Positions 8,262 to 16,390 of a DNA stretch of 64,000 nucleotides are shown here, piece after piece (the first letter of the stretch is position 1; each line of letters opens with the position of its first letter). The notes beneath the pieces were generated by a model. That model had not been told where the DNA came from. It worked only from the letters and a program-made list of their open reading frames with translations, and ran no database searches. The stretch lies in NCBI RefSeq assembly GCF_004912155.1, contig NZ_STGX01000005.1:25908-89907 (forward strand), written 5' to 3'. This DNA comes from Glycomyces paridis. Lineage in GTDB: Bacteria; Actinomycetota; Actinomycetes; Mycobacteriales; Micromonosporaceae. The translations under genes and the position numbers were made by a program.

Positions 8262-9632
8262 ATGAACGAGGCGCCCGCGCAACGACCGAACGGCTCCGAC
8301 GAGGGCTTCCGGACGTTCCTCCAGGTGCTCGTCAACACCGCCGTCGCGAACGTGACGACGAGCTTCCTGTGGTTCGCCTTGACGTTCTGGATCTACGTCG
8401 AGACGCGCAACGTCATCGCCACCGGCGTCATCGGCGCCTCGTACATGCTCTTCACCGCCCTGTTCTCCATGCTCTTCGGGACCCTCGTCGACCGGTTCCG
8501 CAAGAAGGCCGTCATGGTGTGGGCGACCCTCGCCGCGCTGGCGGTGTTCGTCCTCGACGCGCTGTTCTTCTTCGCGGTGGGCGAGGACCGGATCGCCGAC
8601 CTCGGGCTGCCGTGGTTCTGGATCTTCGCGGTCGTCATGCTCGCGGGCGCCGTGGTCGAGCAGCTGCGCGCCATCGCGCTGTCGACCACCGTCACACTCC
8701 TGGTGCCCGCCGAGCGCCACGCGAACGCGAACGGCCTCGTGGGGACCGTCCAGGGCGTCGCGATGCTCGTGACCAGCGTCTTCAGCGGACTGTCGGTCGG
8801 CTTCCTCGGGATGGGCTGGACGCTCCTGCTCGGCATCGGCGCGCTCGCGCTGACGCTCGTGCACCTCGTGCCGCTGCACTTCCCCGAGGAACGGCCCGCG
8901 CCCGCCGAGGCCGGGTCGCCGTGGGTCGACGTGCGAGGCGGCTGGCTCGCCGTCCGGGCCGTACCGGGCCTGCTCGCGCTCGTCCTGTTCACCTCGCTCA
9001 ACAACCTGTTCGGCGGGGTGGCGATGGCGGTCATGGACCCGTACGGCATCGACATGTTCGGCGTGCAGGGCTGGGGCTTCTGGTTCGCCGTGGCCTCCAC
9101 CGGGTTCATCGCGGGCGGCGCCGTCGTCGCGAAGAAGGGCGTCGGGCGCAACCCGATCCGCACGATCCTGCTCGTGGTCGTGGCGCTCGGCGCGGCGGGC
9201 GCGGTCTCGACGCTGCGCGAATGGGGCTGGCTGTACATCCTCGGCGTGTGGCTGTTCATGGCGCTGATCCCGGCCGCCGAGGCGGCCGAGCAGACCGTCA
9301 TCCAGCGCGTGGTGCCGTTCGAGCGGCAGGGCCGCGTGTTCGGGTTCGCGATGACCTTCGAGGCCGCCGCCGCGCCGGTCACCGCCCTGTTCGTGGCCCC
9401 GCTCGCCGAGCTGTGGCTCATCCCGTACATGCGCACCGCGGAGGGGCAGTCCAAGTGGGAGTGGCTCCTGGGCACCGGCGACTCGCGCGGCATCGCGCTG
9501 GTCCTGCTCCTCGGCGGGCTCGGCTGCGTCGCGCTCGCCCTCGTCGCGATGCTCTCCCCGCAGTACCGCAGGCTCAGCGACCGGTACCGGGCCGCGGTGG
9601 ACGAGGACAAGGCCGCGAAGGTCGACGCGTAA
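8262..9632 (+). CDS. MFS transporter (DHA3/enterobactin-exporter-like)
   Basis: Membrane exporter of 456 residues with about twelve helices. The loop motif DRFRKKAVMV lies between helices 2 and 3, near residues 78-87. The ATG at 8262 follows GAGAGGAC. It stands alone between the rhamnogalacturonan terminator and a convergent ABC exporter gene. Sequence style is closest to drug- or siderophore-exporting DHA3 members; the substrate cannot be read. The minus-strand ABC gene meets its 3' end and has no stop codon before entering this gene in antisense. Confidence 0.82.
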   Translation: MNEAPAQRPNGSDEGFRTFLQVLVNTAVANVTTSFLWFALTFWIYVETRNVIATGVIGASYMLFTALFSMLFGTLVDRFRKKAVMVWATLAALAVFVLDALFFFAVGEDRIADLGLPWFWIFAVVMLAGAVVEQLRAIALSTTVTLLVPAERHANANGLVGTVQGVAMLVTSVFSGLSVGFLGMGWTLLLGIGALALTLVHLVPLHFPEERPAPAEAGSPWVDVRGGWLAVRAVPGLLALVLFTSLNNLFGGVAMAVMDPYGIDMFGVQGWGFWFAVASTGFIAGGAVVAKKGVGRNPIRTILLVVVALGAAGAVSTLREWGWLYILGVWLFMALIPAAEAAEQTVIQRVVPFERQGRVFGFAMTFEAAAAPVTALFVAPLAELWLIPYMRTAEGQSKWEWLLGTGDSRGIALVLLLGGLGCVALALVAMLSPQYRRLSDRYRAAVDEDKAAKVDA

Positions 9633-11567
9633 CTCCACGTAAGCCCGCGACTGGAGGCCCCACAGTTCGGCGTAGACGCCTCCGGCGGCGGCCAGGTCGG
9701 CGTGGGAGCCGAGCTCGATGAGCTTGCCGCCCTCCAGGACCGCGATGGCGTCGGCGTGGACGACCCCTTGGAGCCGGTGCGAGATGAGGACGGTGGCCGA
9801 TCGCCCGGCGCGGGCGCGCAGCGTCGCGAACAGGGAGGCCTCGGCCCTCGCGTCGAGCGCCGCGGAGGGCTCGTCGGCGATGAGGAGGCCCTCCTCGTCG
9901 CGGTAGAGGCCGCGGGCCGAGGAAAGCCGCTGCCACTGGCCGCCGGAGAGGTCGACGCCGGCGCGGAACTGGGAGTCCAGGAGCTGGTTCCAGCCGTTGT
10001 CGAAGCCCTCGACCATTTCGAGGGCCCCGGCGTCGCGCGCGGCCCGCTCCAGGCGATCGGGGTCGGCGGGCGCCGCGGAGCGCCCGAGCCGCACCGAGGT
10101 CTCGGCGGTGAAGGGCCAGCGCTGGACCTGTTGGGCGATCACGGAGACGTGCGGTCGCCACAGGTCGGGGTCGATGCGGGTGACGTCGACGCCGTCCCAG
10201 AGGATGCTGCCGGAGGTGGGCGTGTAGAGGCCGGCGAGGAGTTTGGCGAGGGTGGTCTTGCCGGAGCCGTTCTCGCCGATGAGGGCGACGGTCTCGCCGC
10301 GGCGGACGGTGAGGGTGACGCCGGTGAGGGCGTCGGTGCGCTTGCCGGGGTAGCGGAAGGACACGTCGCGGACTTCGATGAGCTCGGGCACCGGGAGGGG
10401 GTCGGCGGCGGTCGGGGCGGGGGCGGCGAGGTGGGGTTGGGCGGCGATGCGCTCGGCGGCGAGGTCGTCGAACTCGTGGCGGTCGGCGGCGTAGAGGCCG
10501 TCCTCGTAGACCTGGTTGACGGCGACGAGGAGGTTGGCCATGGCGGTGGAGCCCTGGCCGAGGGCGAGGACGGCGGCGGCGGCGACCGCGAGGGGGACGG
10601 TGCCCGCGGCGAGCATCCACAGGAGGGCGCCGTAGACGGCGGCGACGGCGATGCCGGAGACGGCCTGGCCGAGGGCGCGGGTCGCGGTCTGGCTGCGGAT
10701 GACGGCGAAGTCGGCTTCGGTCTCGGCGTCGACCATCGCGCGGTGGCGGTCGCGCAGCCAGGCGGCGGCCTGGTGGTAGCGGAGGTCGTCGGCGGTCCAC
10801 CTGGCGCCCATGAGCCATTCGACCATCCACAGTCGGCGGCGGCGGGAGACGCGGGAGCGGTTGGAGGCGTACATGAGGCGGGCGGAGCGGACGGCGGCCC
10901 AGCCGGTGGGGAGGGCGGCGGCGAACAGGAGCGGGATGAGGACGGGTTCGATGACGGCGAGGGCGGCGGCGACGGCGGCGACGGTGACCGCGCCGGTCAC
11001 GAGGTCGACGCAGTTGCCGACGAGGTCGACGACGGCGCGGGAGCCGCGGTCCTTGGCGGCTTCGAGGCGGTCGGCGAACACGTCGTCGTCGAAGGCGGAG
11101 CGGGGGACGGCGGTGACGAGGCGGTAGAACTCGCGTTCGGTGCGGTTGAGCACGAGGGGGTTGAGGCGCTGCTGGGCGTATCCGGCGCCGATGCCGAGTG
11201 CGGCCTTGGCGGCGGTGGCGCCGGCGAGGAGGGCGAGGGCGGGGAGGGCGGCGAGGACGCGGTCCCAGGTGGGGGCGGCGGCGAAGAGGGCGGTGGTCAC
11301 GTCGGCGACGGCGAGGAGCGCGGTCGTGGTGGCGACGCCCGCGACGACGTTGAGGGCGAGGGCGGCGACGGTGAGGCCGGGGGCGGCGGCCCAGGCGGTG
11401 CCGAGGGCTTGGCGCACGAGGCTGGGGAGGCGCCGGGCCATGCGCCAGAAGGAGGCGTTCTCGGCCTCTTCGGCGTGGGCGTACCAGGCGACGTCCTCCA
11501 TTTCGGGCGCGGCGTCCTCGCTCGCCTGCTCGGCCTTGCGTTGTCTCGGTACTCTGCGCCACCGCAT
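9633..11567 (-). CDS. ABC exporter half-transporter (TMD-NBD fusion), stop codon apparently lost
   Basis: About 644 residues of recognisable sequence. A membrane domain (roughly residues 40-350) precedes an ATPase domain with Walker A GENGSGKTTLAK, signature LSGGQ, Walker B LLIADEPSAAL and the H-loop SHRL. The ATG at 11567 has an ideal AGGAGG ribosome site. Homology would normally end at LQSRAYV, but the next codon is GAG and the frame stays open through the whole antisense strand of the MFS gene to a TGA at 8127. The end given here is where family-like sequence stops. A GAG-to-TAG change at 9633-9635, a frameshift or a sequencing error would explain it. Half-transporters of this type work as dimers; the substrate is unknown. 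Confidence 0.75.
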
Positions 11568-11642
11568 GCGACCTCCTGAGTTCGCTCGGCTGGCATCATC
11601 CCAAGCGGGGCCGACGAAATGAAGGCCTCGGGGGCGCCGGGG

Positions 11643-11662
11643 GCTGTCGGCATTGCGACAGC
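11643..11662 (-). terminator. Candidate terminator hairpin after lhr
   Basis: GCTGTCG at 11643-11649 pairs with CGACAGC at 11656-11662 around six bases, about 28 bases past the helicase stop on the minus strand. A short stem with no U-tract, so only a moderate candidate. Confidence 0.4.
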
Positions 11663-11689
11663 GCGCCGGTTGCCAACGCGCGCAACGGG

Positions 11690-14600
11690 TCAGGGCCGAA
11701 GTCGGTAGCCGCGGGGGGTGACGCGGAAACCCGCGGTTTCGAGGAGCGGGGCGAGCGGGGAGGACTGGGCGGTGTCGGCGTTGACGCGTTCGATGTGGAG
11801 GGGGCCGGTGGCGCCGGAGCGGACGGCGTCGGCGAGGGCGTCGAGGGCGGGCGCGAGGCGGTCGGGTTCGGGCCAGGCGAGGAGGCTCCGGCCGCCGCGT
11901 TCGAGGTAGAGGGCGAGGTCGCCGTGGAGGAGGACGACGAGGGCGCCGGCCTTGCGGCCGGGGGTGTGGGCGGACCCGGCGGGCGGTTCGGGCCAGGCGA
12001 GGGCGGCGCCGTAGGCGTTGGCGGGGTCGGCGGCGGCGAGGACGAGGGCGCCGCGGGGCGCATCGGCGCGCAGGCGGTCGACGGCGCCTTCGGCGGCGAA
12101 CTGGGCGGCGCCGAGGCCGTCGACGACGTAGCCGCGGCGGGCGCGGCCGGTCTCCTCGAAGGCGGTGAGGACGCGGTAGACCTTGGCGAAGCCGCCGTCG
12201 ACGCCTTCGGCGGCGACGGCGCCGCGGGTGACGACGCCGTGGCGGTCGAGGAGGGTGTGGGCGAGGGCGTGGGCGCGGAGGGTGGGGTCGGGTTCGCGGG
12301 CGGGCGGCAGGGACCAGCGTCCGGCGACCGAGGGGAGGCTCGCGACGGTCTCGCGGCGCAGGTCGCGCCAGCCGGGGAGGCCTTGGCGGGCGCGTGGGGC
12401 GGTGCGGCGGGTGCGGTGCGCGGTGGCGCCGGGGGTGCGGCCCGAGCCGAGGCGGGCGCGCAGCGGCGCGAGGGTGTCGTTGGCGGCGCGGCCGGTCCAG
12501 GCGAGGTCCCAGAGGGCTTCGGCGAGGTCGGTGTCGGCGGCCTCGGGGTGTCCTTGGGCGCGGACGTGTTCGGCGATCTGGCGGAAGAACAGGCCGTAGC
12601 CGCCCGCGAGTGCGTCCATGAGGGACTCGTGGAGGTCGGTGGCGTCGAGGGGGCCCGGTTCGGGGAGCAGGAGCGGGGCGGTCTCGGCGGGGTAGAGGGC
12701 GATGCGGCCGTCCTTGCCGGGGAGGGCGCCCGCTCCGGCCCAGAGGACCTCGCCTGAGGCGGTGAGCTCGTCGAGCATCGCCGGGGTGTAGTCGGGGACG
12801 CGGGCGGGCAGGATCAGGGTCTCCAGTGCGGAGGCGGGCACGGCGGCGCCCTGGAGCTGCTCGATCGCGCGGGCGAGGCCGTCGACGCCGCGCAGTTCGC
12901 CGGGGCCCGCGGCGTCGCCGAGGTGCTGCCAGCGAGGCAGGAACGCGGCGAGGTCGGCGGGCGGGACCGGTTCGAGTTCCTTGCGGAGGGCGGCGAGGGA
13001 GCGTCGGCGCAGGCGGCGCAGGACGGCGGCGTCGCACCATTCGAGATGTTCGCCGCCGGGCCGGAACTCGCCTTCGACGAGGCGGCCGTCGGCGGCGAGG
13101 GCGCGCAGGCCGGTCTCGGCGACGGCGGCGCCGAGGCCGAAGCGGGCGGCGGCGTCGGCGGTGGTGAAGGGGCCGTGGGTGCGGGCGTGGCGGGCGAGGA
13201 GGTCGCCGAGGGGGTCGTCGGCGGGTTCGGTGAAGGCGGCGGGGAGGCCTGCGGGGAGCGCGGTGCCGAGGGCGTCGCGCAGGCGCCCGGCGTCTTCGAC
13301 GGCGGCCCAGTGGTCGCGGCCGGCGATGCGGACGCGGATGGCGCGGCCGGTGTCGTGGAGGGTCGCGGCCCAGACGGGGTCGGCGCCGCGTTCGGCGAGT
13401 TCGGGTTCGGTGAGGGGGCCGAGGAGTCGCAGGAGGTCGGCGACGGATTCGGGGTCGCGGGCGCGGCGGTCGGGGGTGCGGCGCTGGAGTTCGCGTTCGG
13501 TCTCGGCGAGGACGTCGGGGTCGAGGAGTTCGCGCAGGTCGACGTCGCCGAGGAGGTCGGCGAGGAGGCGGGAGTCGAGGGAGAGGGCGGCGGCGCGGCG
13601 TTCGGCCAGGGGGGTGTCGCCGGCGTACATGAACTGGGCGACGTATCCGAAGAGGAGGGTGCGGGCGAAGGGGGAGGCTTCGGCGGTGGTGACTTCGACG
13701 ATGCGCATTTCGCGGTTCGCGAGGTCCTTCATGAGTTCGGTGAGGCCTGGGACGTCGTAGACGTCTTGGAGGACTTCGCGGACGGCTTCGATGATGATCG
13801 GGAACCCGGGGTAGCGCCCGGCGACTTCCAGGAGCTGGGCGGAGCGCAGGCGCTGCTGCCAGAGGGGCTGGCGTTTCCCGGGTTCGCGGTGCGGGAGGAG
13901 GAGGGCGCGGGCGGCGGCCTCGCGGAAGCGGGAGGCGAAGAGGGAGGAGCCGGTGACGGCCTCGGTGACGAGTGCGCCGATCTCGTCGGCGTCGAAGGCG
14001 AGGTCGGCGGCGTGGAGGGGTGCGGGGGCGTCTTCGGCGCCGTGGGCGTCGGGGAGGCGCACGACGATGCCGTCGTCGTGGTGCATGAGCTGGGGGTCGA
14101 TGCCGTGGCGGGCGCGGAGGCGGTTGCCGAGGGCGAGGGCCCAGGGGGCGTTGACCTGGGCGCCGAACGGGGAGTGGACGACGATGCGCCAGTCGCCGAG
14201 TTCGTCGCGGAAGCGTTCGATGACGACGGTGCGGTCGTCGGGGACCTCGCCGGTGGCCTCGCGCTGTTCGGCGAGGTAGGCGACGGCGTTGCGGGCGGCG
14301 TTGGCGTCGAGTCCGGCGGCGGCGAGGCGTTCGTGGGCGGCGGCGGGGTCGAGGGCGCCGAGTTCGCGGACGAAGGCGCCGATGGCGCGGCCGAGCTCGA
14401 GGGGGCGGCCGAGGCCGTCGCCGCGCCAGAACGGGAGGCGGCCGGGGGCGCCGGGTGCCGGGGAGACCGAGACGCGGTCGCGGCCGATCTCCTCGATGCG
14501 CCAGGAGGAGGTGCCGAGGGTGAAGACGTCGCCGACGCGGGATTCGTAGACCATCTCCTCGTCGAGTTCGCCGACGCGCCCGCCGCCGCGTTTGGGGTCG

Positions 14601-16288
14601 GTCCCGGCGACGAACACGCCGAAGAGGCCGCGGTCGGGGATGGTGCCGCCGGAGGTGACGGCGAGGCGCTGGGAGCCGGGGCGGCCGGTCACGGTGCCCG
14701 CGTTGCGGTCCCAGACGATCCGCGGCCGCAGTTCGGCGAAGGCGTCGGAGGGGTAGCGCCCGGCGAGCATGTCGAGTACGGCTTCGAAGGCGGAGTCGGG
14801 GAGTGCGGCGAAGGGGGCGGCGCGGCGGACGAGGGCGAGGAGGTCGTCCGCGTGCCAGTCGTCCATGGCGGTGGCGGCGACGATCTGCTGGGCGAGGACG
14901 TCGAGGGGGTTGGCGGGGATCTTGAGCGCTTCGATCTCGCCCGAGCGCATGCGCTCGGCGACGACGGCGGACTGGATGAGGTCGCCGCGGACCTTGGGGA
15001 AGAACACGCCGCGCGAGACGGCGCCGACCTGGTGGCCGGCGCGGCCGACGCGCTGGAGCCCGGAGGCGACCGAAGGCGGGGCCTCGACCTGGACGACGAG
15101 GTCGACCGCGCCCATGTCGATGCCGAGTTCGAGGCTGGAGGTGGCGACGACGGCGGGGAGGCGCCCGGCCTTGAGTTCGGCTTCGACCTCGGCGCGCTGC
15201 TCTTTGGAGATGGAGCCGTGGTGGGTGCGGGCGAGGATCGGCGGCGCGCCGGGCGTGGCGCCGGAGCCGCCCATCGTCGCGGCGGGGGCGTGGTGTTCGG
15301 GGAGGGGTTCGCCGGTGCGTCGTTCGTAGGCGATCTCGTTGAGGCGGTTGGAGAGTCGTTCGGCGACGCGGCGGGCGTTGGTGAAGACGATGGTGGAGCG
15401 GTGCCGTTCGACGAGGTCGACGATGTGGGCTTCGACGTGCGGCCAGATCGAGGGGGCGGGGCGGCCGGGGGCGGTCGGGTCGGGGGTGTCGCCGACGGCG
15501 CTCATGTCCTCGATCGGAACGACGACGGAGAGGTCCCAGCGCTTCTCGGACGGCGGTTGGACGACGACGGTGTCGGCCTGCGGGGAGAGGAAGCGGGCGA
15601 CGTCCTCGACGGGGCGGACGGTGGCGGAGAGTCCGATGCGGCGGGCGGGTCGCGGCAGGAGCGCGTCGAGGCGTTCGAGGGAGAGGGCGAGGTGGGCGCC
15701 GCGTTTGGTGGCGGCGACGGCGTGGACCTCGTCGAGGATGACCGTCTCGACGCCCGCGAGGGCTTCGCGGGCTTGGGAGGTGAGCATGAGGAAGAGGGAT
15801 TCGGGGGTGGTGATGAGGATGTCGGGCGGGCGGTTGGCGATCGAGCGGCGCTCGGCCTGCGGGGTGTCGCCGGAGCGGACGGCGACGGTGAGGTCGGGTT
15901 CCGGTAGGCCGAGGCGGCGGGCCTCGGCGCGGACGCCTTCGAGCGGGGCGCGGAGGTTGCGTTCGACGTCGACGCCGAGGGCCTTGAGCGGGGAGAGGTA
16001 GAGGACGCGGCAGCGGCGCTTGGGGTCGGTCGGCGGCGGTGCGGCGGCGAGGGCGTCGATGGCCGAGAGGAACGCAGCGAGGGTCTTGCCCGAGCCGGTG
16101 GGGGCGACGACGAGGACGTTCCGGTCCTCGCCGATGGCCTTCCAGGCGCCTTCCTGGGCGGCGGTCGGGGCGCCGAAGGCGCGGTGGAACCACGAGGCGG
16201 TGGCCGGCGAGAAGCCGGCGAGGGCCGGGTGCGGGGACTCTTCGGCGGCGTCCGCGCCGTTGCGCTCGGTTCGGGCCATGGCGTCCAT
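11690..16288 (-). CDS. lhr: Lhr-type ATP-dependent DNA helicase
   Basis: Large superfamily-2 helicase of about 1530 residues, the usual length for full-length actinobacterial Lhr, linked to DNA repair. Motifs run in order: Walker A APTGSGKT near residue 65, DEVH box LDEVHAV near 170, motif III GLSATV, motif VI QRVGRAGHQ, then the winged-helix and Lhr-specific C-terminal regions with FxPGGEHLEW. ATG at 16288 is preferred because GTGGGG lies just upstream; GTG at 16315 and ATG at 16279 are alternatives. It is transcribed alone and followed by a small hairpin. NHEJ genes at 56946-59808 are too distant to imply linkage. Confidence 0.92.
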   Translation of the reverse strand: MDAMARTERNGADAAEESPHPALAGFSPATASWFHRAFGAPTAAQEGAWKAIGEDRNVLVVAPTGSGKTLAAFLSAIDALAAAPPPTDPKRRCRVLYLSPLKALGVDVERNLRAPLEGVRAEARRLGLPEPDLTVAVRSGDTPQAERRSIANRPPDILITTPESLFLMLTSQAREALAGVETVILDEVHAVAATKRGAHLALSLERLDALLPRPARRIGLSATVRPVEDVARFLSPQADTVVVQPPSEKRWDLSVVVPIEDMSAVGDTPDPTAPGRPAPSIWPHVEAHIVDLVERHRSTIVFTNARRVAERLSNRLNEIAYERRTGEPLPEHHAPAATMGGSGATPGAPPILARTHHGSISKEQRAEVEAELKAGRLPAVVATSSLELGIDMGAVDLVVQVEAPPSVASGLQRVGRAGHQVGAVSRGVFFPKVRGDLIQSAVVAERMRSGEIEALKIPANPLDVLAQQIVAATAMDDWHADDLLALVRRAAPFAALPDSAFEAVLDMLAGRYPSDAFAELRPRIVWDRNAGTVTGRPGSQRLAVTSGGTIPDRGLFGVFVAGTDPKRGGGRVGELDEEMVYESRVGDVFTLGTSSWRIEEIGRDRVSVSPAPGAPGRLPFWRGDGLGRPLELGRAIGAFVRELGALDPAAAHERLAAAGLDANAARNAVAYLAEQREATGEVPDDRTVVIERFRDELGDWRIVVHSPFGAQVNAPWALALGNRLRARHGIDPQLMHHDDGIVVRLPDAHGAEDAPAPLHAADLAFDADEIGALVTEAVTGSSLFASRFREAAARALLLPHREPGKRQPLWQQRLRSAQLLEVAGRYPGFPIIIEAVREVLQDVYDVPGLTELMKDLANREMRIVEVTTAEASPFARTLLFGYVAQFMYAGDTPLAERRAAALSLDSRLLADLLGDVDLRELLDPDVLAETERELQRRTPDRRARDPESVADLLRLLGPLTEPELAERGADPVWAATLHDTGRAIRVRIAGRDHWAAVEDAGRLRDALGTALPAGLPAAFTEPADDPLGDLLARHARTHGPFTTADAAARFGLGAAVAETGLRALAADGRLVEGEFRPGGEHLEWCDAAVLRRLRRRSLAALRKELEPVPPADLAAFLPRWQHLGDAAGPGELRGVDGLARAIEQLQGAAVPASALETLILPARVPDYTPAMLDELTASGEVLWAGAGALPGKDGRIALYPAETAPLLLPEPGPLDATDLHESLMDALAGGYGLFFRQIAEHVRAQGHPEAADTDLAEALWDLAWTGRAANDTLAPLRARLGSGRTPGATAHRTRRTAPRARQGLPGWRDLRRETVASLPSVAGRWSLPPAREPDPTLRAHALAHTLLDRHGVVTRGAVAAEGVDGGFAKVYRVLTAFEETGRARRGYVVDGLGAAQFAAEGAVDRLRADAPRGALVLAAADPANAYGAALAWPEPPAGSAHTPGRKAGALVVLLHGDLALYLERGGRSLLAWPEPDRLAPALDALADAVRSGATGPLHIERVNADTAQSSPLAPLLETAGFRVTPRGYRLRP

Positions 16289-16390
16289 GGTGCCCCACGG
16301 GTACGACGGGTTCACCGGTTCCGGTGAGGCGGGGCTCGCCGCGCCTCGGCTTCACGGCCGAGGGCGGCGATCCGGCCGACGCGCTCGACG

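Noticed and set aside
9702..11579. Plus-strand frame of 625 codons antisense to the ABC exporter
   Set aside because: Gly/Glu/Val-rich composition without domains, and a strong ABC transporter on the other strand explains the sequence.
12923..15907. Plus-strand frame of 994 codons
   Set aside because: Entirely antisense to lhr and low-complexity (Gly/Glu/Val); the helicase motifs on the minus strand are unambiguous.
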